A stretch of DNA of 11,573 nt from CAYTCZ01 sp964436315. Its GTDB lineage: Bacteria; Actinomycetota; Thermoleophilia; Gaiellales; Gaiellaceae. The first letter of the stretch is position 1, and each line of letters opens with the position of its first letter. The position numbers were made by a program, and so were the translations under genes. Location of the stretch: contig CAYTCZ010000118.1 in NCBI GenBank assembly GCA_964436315.1, forward strand, positions 1 to 11,573, read 5' to 3'. Under the pieces are notes generated by a model, which was not told the origin of the DNA, searched no databases, and saw only the letters and a program-made list of their open reading frames with translations. This document shows, piece after piece, positions 6,134 to 11,573 of the stretch.

Positions 6134-8178
6134 CAGGCGTCCTCTGCGCGTATCAGCAGATTGAGCCCAGCGTCGACGGTCGCGACGTAGCCGGGCAGGA
6201 CCAGCGTCGTTGCGTCGTACTGCTGGACGATCGCCTGGCCGTCGATTCGCATCCCGGGTTCGAGACGCGATCGCTCATAGAGAGGCACCTCGTGCCGGTA
6301 GCCCTCTGACCACACCTCGTGAACGTCGATCTGGGCAGAGGACGGGTCGGCATCCGTCGATGCGTGCTCTGGAAGCTCGGGCTTGACAAGCTGACCGCGG
6401 GCACGTGTTCGAAGGTTCACGAGTTCGACAGCACCAGGCAATGAGAAACCGTAGAGGCGGTCGTGCGCCTCCCGAAATCGATCGGCGAGCTGCTCGAGGC
6501 TGAGACGTTCGAGTTCCTCAGCAGTTACCTCAACCGGAAGTTCGTACCCCTGTCGGTAGTACCGCATGTCGACGACGTAGGAGAGGCTCTGATCTTCCTC
6601 TGGCACATGCTCTGCCTCCAGCCAGGCGCGGGCCTGCTCGGCCGACCTCTGCAGGACGGACCGAATCTCGTCAGCCGTGGCTCGATCCGTCGTACGGATG
6701 TAGGTCTGTCCAAACTCGTTGCGAACGTCGGCTGCGACAAACCCGAGGGCGGAAAGCACGCCTGGTTCGTGCGGGACGATCACCGGGAAACAGCCGAGCT
6801 CGGCGGCGAGCGCGTTGGCATGGAGGCCTCCGGCGCCCCCGAATGACACGAGAGCGAAGTCGCGCGGGTCGAGTCCCATTTGAACGGTCACCACCCGAAG
6901 GGCCCCGAGCATGTTCTCGTTCACGATCTCCACCATCCCCTGGGCTGCTCGGTGCACATCGATGGCAAGTTCGTCAGCGATCGTCTGTACCGCGGCGTGC
7001 GCCGCGTCGACATCCAGCTCCATCGCTCCGCCGAGCAGACGCGGCGGCAGGTGACCCAGTACGACATTGGCGTCGGTGACTGTCGGCTTGGTACCGCCAC
7101 GTCGGTAGCAGGCCGGTCCAGGATCGGCTCCGGCGCTTTGCGGCCCGACCCGGAGTGCTCCGGTGACGGGTGAGACGTGCGCGATCGAGCCCCCGCCCGC
7201 GCCGATCGACTCGACGTCGACGGAGGGGGCGCGCACGGGGAACGAGCCGACCCGCGTCTCGCGTGTCACGGTTGGGACTCCCCCAAAGGAGATGGCGACG
7301 TCGGTAGACGTGCCGCCCATGTCGAAGGTGAGTATCCGGTCGAAACCGGCTCGATGAGCGACGAAGGCGGCTCCGTTTACCCCGCCGGAGGGACCCGAGA
7401 GGACCGTGTTGACAGGATGCTCTCGAGCACCCTCGACCGACACCAGTCCGCCGTCGGAGCGGACGATCTGAAGCGGCGCGTCGATTGCGGCCGCCCGAAG
7501 TTTCGCTTCGAGGCTCGTGAGGTAGCGGACCAAGGTCGGGCCGACGTACGAGTTCATCACCGTTGTCACCGCGCGCTCGTACTCGCGGAACTCAGGTGAG
7601 ATCTCAGAGGAGATGGACACCGGGAGACTGTCGTCGCAGATCTTCCTCAGCAACTGTTCATGTGTTGCGTTTGCGTAGGAGTTCATGAGGCAGATCGTGA
7701 TTGCCTCGACGCCGCTCTGTTTCAGGTCGGAGACGGCGAGCTTCGCGGCGTCTACGTCGAGCTCCTGGAGAATCGCCCCGCCGGAATCGATCCTTTCCGG
7801 AATTTCCCGAATGTCTTCGAATTCCACGAGGGGATCCGGCTTCAGGTAATTGAAGAAACCGAACAGTGGGCCCGGCGTCCAGGATTCGGCGAGGTGGAGG
7901 AGGTGCCCCCATCCCTGCGTGAGCAAGAGCCCGACGCGTGCGCCCTTCTCCTCCAGAACGGCATTCGTCGCCACTGTCGTCCCGTGGAGGACGGTTGCCA
8001 GGTCTTTCGCATCGATCCCGGCGCCCTCGGTCAGCTGCTCGATTCCGTCGAGTACGCCGACCGATTGATCCTCCGGTGTCGAGGGGGTCTTTGCCAACCA
8101 GAACTGCCCGGTGTCTGAGTCGTGGAGGAAGAGGTCGGTGAACGTCCCACCGACGTCGATGCCTACGCGCAGGTTCAT
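6133..8178 (-). CDS. hyuA: Hydantoinase A/oxoprolinase family subunit (ATP-dependent)
   Basis: This 681-residue protein is the ATP-binding subunit of the HyuA/HyuB family, which phosphorylates an amide or ketone oxygen to drive ring opening or carboxylation. The actin-like ATPase fold is marked by GIDVGGTFTD (6-15), HGTTVATNAVLE (65-76), DMGGTSTDV (286-294) and GAGGGSIA (326-333), then VGPQSAGADPGPACY and, later, FGGAGGLHANALA. Length is normal for this subunit. It is the first gene of the leftward operon and has hyuB as its partner through a TGATG junction. The ATG at 8176-8178 follows an in-frame-incompatible upstream ATG and has no strong ribosome binding site. The gap to the divergent oxidase gene is 190 bp. 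No acetone carboxylase gamma subunit is present, so hydrolysis is more likely than carboxylation. Confidence 0.93.
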   Translation of the reverse strand: MNLRVGIDVGGTFTDLFLHDSDTGQFWLAKTPSTPEDQSVGVLDGIEQLTEGAGIDAKDLATVLHGTTVATNAVLEEKGARVGLLLTQGWGHLLHLAESWTPGPLFGFFNYLKPDPLVEFEDIREIPERIDSGGAILQELDVDAAKLAVSDLKQSGVEAITICLMNSYANATHEQLLRKICDDSLPVSISSEISPEFREYERAVTTVMNSYVGPTLVRYLTSLEAKLRAAAIDAPLQIVRSDGGLVSVEGAREHPVNTVLSGPSGGVNGAAFVAHRAGFDRILTFDMGGTSTDVAISFGGVPTVTRETRVGSFPVRAPSVDVESIGAGGGSIAHVSPVTGALRVGPQSAGADPGPACYRRGGTKPTVTDANVVLGHLPPRLLGGAMELDVDAAHAAVQTIADELAIDVHRAAQGMVEIVNENMLGALRVVTVQMGLDPRDFALVSFGGAGGLHANALAAELGCFPVIVPHEPGVLSALGFVAADVRNEFGQTYIRTTDRATADEIRSVLQRSAEQARAWLEAEHVPEEDQSLSYVVDMRYYRQGYELPVEVTAEELERLSLEQLADRFREAHDRLYGFSLPGAVELVNLRTRARGQLVKPELPEHASTDADPSSAQIDVHEVWSEGYRHEVPLYERSRLEPGMRIDGQAIVQQYDATTLVLPGYVATVDAGLNLLIRAEDA

Positions 8179-8323
8179 AACCGGAGTGAGCGCATGGTGT
8201 TCAAAGGGTCGAGGGAGGTTGCTCGGTGCCGCCCAGAGGCTACTCGACCTCGGCCGGCCTGCGGTGCCTTCTCGATTCCGCGCCCACCAGCGCGCAGCAA
8301 CCGGTTTTGACTACTCCGACCAA

Positions 8324-8352
8324 TTGACGATGCGTTCCGACGAAGTTAGAGT
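8324..8352 (+). promoter_or_regulatory. Promoter of the oxidase-ZIP-dtxR operon
   Basis: TTGACG (8324-8329, five of six matches) and TAGAGT (8347-8352, four of six) are separated by exactly 17 bp. Transcription would start near 8358-8360, giving a leader of only about ten bases before ATG 8369. AGG at 8359-8361, seven bases before the ATG, is the only ribosome-binding-like sequence and would sit at the very 5' end of the message. Assignment rests on hexamer quality, spacing and position alone. Confidence 0.6.
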
Positions 8353-8366
8353 TTTGATAGGTCTAA
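8346..8366. promoter_or_regulatory. Inverted repeat, candidate DtxR/MntR-type operator
   Basis: TTAGA (8346-8350) and TCTAA (8362-8366) form perfect inverted 5-bp arms around 11 bp. The site covers the -10 element and the expected start of transcription, where a repressor would block initiation. The arms recall the outer TTAGG/CCTAA arms of IdeR/DtxR boxes, though spacing is 11 rather than 9. A DtxR-family gene is the third gene of the operon this site precedes, which makes metal-dependent autoregulation a reasonable inference. The repeat is short, so chance occurrence is possible. Confidence 0.45.
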
Positions 8367-8368
8367 AA

Positions 8369-9367
8369 ATGGCTTTGACTCGCAGACAGCTTATCGGCCT
8401 CTCGGCGCCCCTGATCGCGTCGATCCCAGCCGTGAAGTACGCAATCGACGAGGCTGCGGCCCAGGACGGCGGTCTGACGCCCCTCGACGAAGATCTTGAT
8501 CCGCATGATCACACGCACGCGGCCCACATCGGCGCCGAGGTTCCGGCACCGGGCGGACCGCACGATCTCGATGACCTTCTCTACCCGCCTGCTCCGACGC
8601 CGTACGAGCCAGGACGGCTAAAGGAATACGACTTCGTCGCCGTCGACCGAGACGTCGAAGTAGCGCCGGGGATCTTCTATCCCGCCTGGACGTACAACGG
8701 GACGGTACCGGGCCCGATCATCAGGGCGACCGAAGACGATCTCCTTCACGTGAACTTCCGAAACGCGGGCACGCATCCGCACACGATTCACTTCCACGGT
8801 ATTCATCCGGCCAACATGGACGGCGTCTTCGAAGTCGTGGACGTAGGGGAGACGTTCGTCTACGAGTTCCCGGCGAAGCCGTGGGGTTGCCACCTCTACC
8901 ACTGCCACTCGACGCCGCTCAAAAAGCATGTCGCCAAGGGCCTGTACGGCGCTTTCATCGTCGATCCGCCTGAGCCACGGCCGCCCGCCCAGGAACTCGT
9001 TATGGTGATGAACGGATTCGACACCGACGGGGACGGCGAGAACAACTTCTACACCGTCAACGGCAAGTCTTTCTACTACGCCAAGTATCCGATCATCGTC
9101 AAGCGGTCACAGACCGTTCGGATCTACCTCGTCAACATCACCGAGTTCGATCTGATCAATTCCTTCCACCTGCACGGGGACATGTTCCGGCTGTACCGAA
9201 CCGGAACCACGCTCGACTACGAGTTCACGGACACGGTGATGCTGTGTCAGGGCGAGCGGGCCATCCTCGAGATCGACTTTCAGAACACCGGGGTCTTCAT
9301 GTTCCACGCCCATCAGGCCGAGTTCGCCGAACTCGGTTGGATGGGCTTCTTCAACGTCGTGGAGTGA
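8369..9367 (+). CDS. Tat-exported two-domain multicopper oxidase, type-1 copper in domain 1
   Basis: This 332-residue protein begins TRRQLIGLSAP (4-14), a twin-arginine signal, so it is probably exported folded. A His-rich linker (residues 44-65) precedes two cupredoxin domains. Domain 1 holds HPHTIHFHG (136-144) and GCHLYHCHSTPLKKHVAKGL (173-192): His138, Cys179 and His187 fit the type-1 copper, with Leu192 in the axial position. Domain 2 has SFHLHG (265-270) and FHAHQAE (312-318); Cys is replaced by Ala314, so it has no type-1 site. The eight histidines needed for the type-2/type-3 cluster are all present (141, 143, 178, 180, 267, 269, 313, 315). This is the arrangement of a 'type B' two-domain oxidase; nitrite reductase is less likely because of the HCH motif. 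The frame is open back to 8111, but ATG 8369 is chosen for the Tat motif and promoter. It likely oxidises a metal ion or phenolic outside the membrane. Confidence 0.88.
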   Translation: MALTRRQLIGLSAPLIASIPAVKYAIDEAAAQDGGLTPLDEDLDPHDHTHAAHIGAEVPAPGGPHDLDDLLYPPAPTPYEPGRLKEYDFVAVDRDVEVAPGIFYPAWTYNGTVPGPIIRATEDDLLHVNFRNAGTHPHTIHFHGIHPANMDGVFEVVDVGETFVYEFPAKPWGCHLYHCHSTPLKKHVAKGLYGAFIVDPPEPRPPAQELVMVMNGFDTDGDGENNFYTVNGKSFYYAKYPIIVKRSQTVRIYLVNITEFDLINSFHLHGDMFRLYRTGTTLDYEFTDTVMLCQGERAILEIDFQNTGVFMFHAHQAEFAELGWMGFFNVVE

Positions 9368-9373
9368 GGAGCA

Positions 9374-10603
9374 ATGGAATCTAGTGCCGTAACTGGTGAA
9401 CAAAAGGTCGAAGCGCCGCGACGGCAGATTCGCTGGCGGCTCTGGGCCCTCGTCCCGATCCTGCTGCTCGTCGCCGCGGTCTCGATTTTCGCTGCCGCCG
9501 GTGGCTCGCTCGTTGACCTGGTTGGCACGAATCCGCCGCCCGCGGACGAGTTCGACATCCGCCGAGTGGAGTTCAAAGAGGGCGAAATCAGAGTCTCCGT
9601 GACGAACCCGCAGACCGACGAGCTGACGATCGCCTCGGTAACCGTCGACGATGCCATCGTCAACTACGAGGTTGACGGGTCGGCAACCCTCGGCCGGCTT
9701 GGCTCGAGCACGGTGGTGATCCCCTACTTCTGGGTCGAGGAGGATCCGTACGTCATCGGGATTACGAGCTCGAGCGGTATCGAGTCGGCAGTGGAGATTC
9801 CGGCGGCAATCGAGACGAAGGGTGCAACGCCTGAAGGATTCCTCGGGTACGCGATCATCGGTTTCCTCGTCGGGATCCTCCCCGTGGCCCTGGGCGTGGC
9901 ATGGCTTCCCTCGCTTCGGCACTTGAGCGCCAAGTGGCTGTCCGCCTTCATGGCACTGACGGCGGGACTGCTCACGTTCCTCGCCTTCGATGCTCTTGCG
10001 GAGGCGCTCGAGTTGCAGGCGCTGCTTCCGGGGGCTCTCGGTGGGGTCGGTCTCGTCGTCCTCGGTGTCGCAGCCAGCTATCTCGCGCTCGCCTGGACTG
10101 CGGGAAGGTTTTCGGTCAAGGCAGGGCGCGAGCGAAACGCCTCGCTCAGCGGGGTGGCCCTCGCAACGCTCGTTGCCGTCGGCATCGGCTTGCACAACCT
10201 GGGTGAAGGCTTGGCGATCGGAACGTCGTTCGCGCTCAGCGAGATCGTTCTCGGATCGTTCCTCATCATCGGCTTCATGGTCCACAACATCACCGAAGGT
10301 CTCGCGATCGCGAGCCCAATTGCGGATGGCCACAAGCGGCCCAGCATCGGAAAGCTGGCCGGGCTCGTGCTCATCGCCGGCGTTCCTGCCATCCTCGGCG
10401 CCTGGATCGGCGGCTTCATCACCAACGACGTCCTCGCGGTTCTCTTCTTCTCGATCGCTGTTGGCGCGGCCCTGCAGGTTGTCGTCGAAGTCGGTCGGTA
10501 CGTCTCGAAGCGGGCGCCGGGCGGCCTGAGCTCCGGCTACGTCATTGGGGGCTTCCTCGTGGGAGTCCTGGTCATGTACCTCACGGGCCTGCTGATCGGA
10601 TAG
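9374..10603 (+). CDS. ZIP-family metal transporter with extra N-terminal extracytoplasmic domain
   Basis: This 409-residue inner-membrane protein carries divalent metal (Zn, Mn or Fe) inward. The two ZIP metal-site helices are plain: GLHNLGEGLAIG (272-283) and FMVHNITEGLAIA (301-313), the doubled HNxxEG pattern of the GufA-like branch. About eight hydrophobic helices run from residue 155 to the end. Unlike plain GufA-type ZIPs of about 250-270 residues, it has a basic N-terminus, one membrane helix (24-42) and a soluble segment of about 100 residues (55-150) rich in beta-strand patterns such as IRVSVTN and TIASVTVDD. This segment probably faces the outside, where the exported oxidase acts, and may receive or present metal. 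ATG 9374 comes 6 bp after the oxidase stop, with GGAG at 9361-9364 and GAGGAG at 9366-9371. The metal is not identifiable from sequence. Confidence 0.88.
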   Translation: MESSAVTGEQKVEAPRRQIRWRLWALVPILLLVAAVSIFAAAGGSLVDLVGTNPPPADEFDIRRVEFKEGEIRVSVTNPQTDELTIASVTVDDAIVNYEVDGSATLGRLGSSTVVIPYFWVEEDPYVIGITSSSGIESAVEIPAAIETKGATPEGFLGYAIIGFLVGILPVALGVAWLPSLRHLSAKWLSAFMALTAGLLTFLAFDALAEALELQALLPGALGGVGLVVLGVAASYLALAWTAGRFSVKAGRERNASLSGVALATLVAVGIGLHNLGEGLAIGTSFALSEIVLGSFLIIGFMVHNITEGLAIASPIADGHKRPSIGKLAGLVLIAGVPAILGAWIGGFITNDVLAVLFFSIAVGAALQVVVEVGRYVSKRAPGGLSSGYVIGGFLVGVLVMYLTGLLIG

Positions 10604-10610
10604 CCCATCG

Positions 10611-11270
10611 ATGCCGGCCCAGAAACTGAGTGAGGCTGTCCAGGACTACCTCCGCGAGATCTACAAGATTCAGAGCCGAAACGGGCGCGCAAGCACATCG
10701 GCGATCGCCGAGGCGATGGAGGTTTCGCCGTCGTCGGCGACCTCGATGGTGAAGAAGCTGGCGTCGCTTTCGCTCGTCGAGTACACGCCGTATCGGGGGG
10801 TGCGGCTCACGAAGCTCGGCGAGGAAACGGCACTCGAGTTGATCCGTCACCATCGGCTGCTCGAGCAGTATCTCGCCGAGACCCTGGATCTTCCGATCGA
10901 CGAGGTGCATGTCGAAGCCGACCGACTCGAGCATGCTCTCTCCGAGGAGCTTGAAGCCCGGATCGACGCGTCTTTGGGTCATCCGACGCGCGACCCCCAT
11001 GGAGATCCGATTCCGAACCAGCGCCTCGTAGTCGTGCATGACCGCTCGAGTCCTTTGGCTTCCGTCCCGGCCGGGACTTACGTGGTCATCACCCGGGTGC
11101 CCGACGGCGATTCGGATCTCCTTCGCTATCTGGCAGAGCTGGGGCTCGTTCCAGGCCAGAGGATCCTGGTCAGAGAGGCCGCCCCCTTTGGCGGACCGCT
11201 CACGCTCAAGTGGAATGGTGTCGAGCACGCTATCTCGCGCGAACTCGCAGCCGAGATCCAAGTCGCGTAA
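10611..11270 (+). CDS. DtxR-family metal-dependent repressor, MntR-like ligand set
   Basis: This 219-residue cytosolic dimeric regulator has three parts: a winged helix-turn-helix (about 8-70, with STSAIAEAMEVSPSSATSMV and the wing YRGVRLT), a helical metal-binding/dimer domain (about 71-140) and a C-terminal FeoA/SH3-like domain (about 149-217). By alignment with remembered IdeR and MntR sequences, the ligands are Asp12, His81, Glu85, His100, Asp104, Glu107 and His108. IdeR has Met10 and Cys102 where this protein has Asp12 and Asp104, while MntR has Asp8 and Glu99 there, so manganese sensing is more likely than iron. The gene follows zip by 7 bp without a strong ribosome binding site, so coupled translation is probable. 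It most likely represses this operon when metal is plentiful. The family is sure, the metal is inferred. Confidence 0.9.
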   Translation: MPAQKLSEAVQDYLREIYKIQSRNGRASTSAIAEAMEVSPSSATSMVKKLASLSLVEYTPYRGVRLTKLGEETALELIRHHRLLEQYLAETLDLPIDEVHVEADRLEHALSEELEARIDASLGHPTRDPHGDPIPNQRLVVVHDRSSPLASVPAGTYVVITRVPDGDSDLLRYLAELGLVPGQRILVREAAPFGGPLTLKWNGVEHAISRELAAEIQVA

Positions 11271-11278
11271 GCGAGAAG

Positions 11279-11561
11279 GTGAGAACCCGCCTGCTTCTTG
11301 CCGGGGTGCTCGGAGTTCTCGGCGTAGCCGGGGTGATTGCTGCAGTTTTGCGGCGGCCGGCCACGGCAATTGCCACACGCTCGCGGCGGCCGGCTCGGCG
11401 GGGACGATCGGGCCGAATCTCGACGCGCGAACACCGCGCTATCTCATCTTCCGCGACCAGGTCCGACGCGGAGGCGGCGGGATGCCTCGTACGAGGGAAC
11501 GTTGACCGACGAGGAGATCGAAGACGTGGTCGCCTTCGTGCTGGAGTTAGCTCGCCCGTAG
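11279..11561 (+). pseudogene. Broken small c-type cytochrome (two frameshifts, HGNCH haem motif)
   Basis: Three consecutive frames together spell a monohaem cytochrome c of about 93 residues. GTG 11279 starts a signal peptide (RTRLLLAGVLGVLGVAGVIAAV). After the TTTT at 11346-11349 the next frame reads FAAAGHGNCHTLAAAGSAG, then TIGPNLD and GGGGMP, ending in a stop at 11503-11505. From about 11486 the third frame gives SYEGTLTDEEIEDVVAFVLEL and stops at 11561. Both shifts fit loss of one base. GPNLD, GGGGMP (axial Met) and the final helix are standard for this family. The haem motif should be CxxCH but the first Cys is His (CAC). With three lesions it is a pseudogene or a stretch of poor sequence. 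If intact it would be an exported electron carrier, starting 8 bp after dtxR and fitting as partner of the oxidase. Confidence 0.72.
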
Positions 11562-11573
11562 CGGTTGCTAGAC

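Larger units (their letters stand above)
8179..8368. promoter_or_regulatory. Divergent intergenic region between hyuA and the multicopper oxidase
   Basis: This 190-bp stretch must hold the promoters of both the leftward hyu operon and the rightward oxidase operon. The right 45 bp carries a good rightward promoter and an inverted repeat (listed separately). For hyuA I see only a possible TTGAAC -35 on the minus strand at 8201-8206, with no convincing -10 at the right spacing, so that promoter is unassigned. The remainder is GC-rich and shows nothing else I can name; the oxidase frame runs open through it but is not coding there. Confidence 0.6.

Noticed and set aside
4526..6190. 554-codon plus-strand open frame opposite hyuB
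   Set aside because: It is exactly antisense to a well-conserved hyuB frame, is rich in Arg, Asp and Val as mirror frames in GC-rich DNA are, and shows no known motif.
8111..8368. N-terminal extension of the multicopper oxidase (open frame back to 8111)
   Set aside because: It overlaps the hyuA start, crosses the promoter and would bury the twin-arginine signal that starts at ATG 8369.
8369..9367. Copper nitrite reductase (NirK) for the oxidase gene
   Set aside because: The HCH motif with paired type-3 histidines and HLHG/HAH in domain 2 give a laccase-like trinuclear site; NirK has HCA and only a type-2 copper.
9107..10333. 408-codon minus-strand open frame opposite the oxidase and ZIP genes
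   Set aside because: It spans two real genes on the other strand, has highly charged low-complexity composition and no recognisable domain.

Overview
The window is GC-rich, densely packed bacterial DNA with no RNA genes, insertion sequences or CRISPR arrays that I can see. A PPOX protein of the F420-dependent type, the composition and an almost leaderless promoter suggest an actinobacterium, perhaps a Thermoleophilia-like lineage. This placement is inference; no marker gene is present.

Left edge (1-643, minus strand): the N-terminus of an EamA/DMT-type membrane transporter runs off the window. It lies 25 bp downstream of a small PPOX-class (probably F420-dependent) flavin/deazaflavin oxidoreductase. 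Next (724-1841, plus strand) comes a compact arsenic unit: an ArsR repressor with both an N-terminal Cys pair and a CVC motif, overlapped by an ArsM arsenite methyltransferase. The promoter (TTGACA, 17 bp, TACACT) is visible, with an operator-like dyad inside it.

Centre (1857-8178, minus strand): a five-gene catabolic operon, read right to left: hyuA, hyuB (ATP-dependent hydantoinase/oxoprolinase family subunits), an isocitrate lyase/PEP mutase superfamily C-C lyase with a KRCGH motif, a hydroxyacid-oxoacid transhydrogenase (ADHFE1-type iron alcohol dehydrogenase), and a small unrecognised protein. Stop/start overlaps (TGATG, ATGA) or short gaps join the genes. The order suggests opening of a lactam, imide or hydantoin-like ring, cleavage of the carbon chain, and disposal of a hydroxyacid product. 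The substrate is unknown.

Right part (8369-11270, plus strand): a metal-linked operon of a Tat-exported two-domain multicopper oxidase (type-1 copper in domain 1 only), a ZIP transporter with an extra extracytoplasmic beta domain, and a DtxR-family regulator. The regulator's ligand residues resemble manganese-sensing MntR more than iron-sensing IdeR. A promoter (TTGACG, 17 bp, TAGAGT) and an inverted repeat over its -10 and start region make a self-contained feedback circuit plausible. Directly after dtxR is a small c-type cytochrome whose reading frame is broken twice and whose haem motif reads HGNCH instead of CxxCH: a decaying gene, or sequence errors.

The most interesting candidate system is the oxidase-ZIP-regulator (plus cytochrome remnant) cassette, followed by the HyuAB-lyase-transhydrogenase operon.
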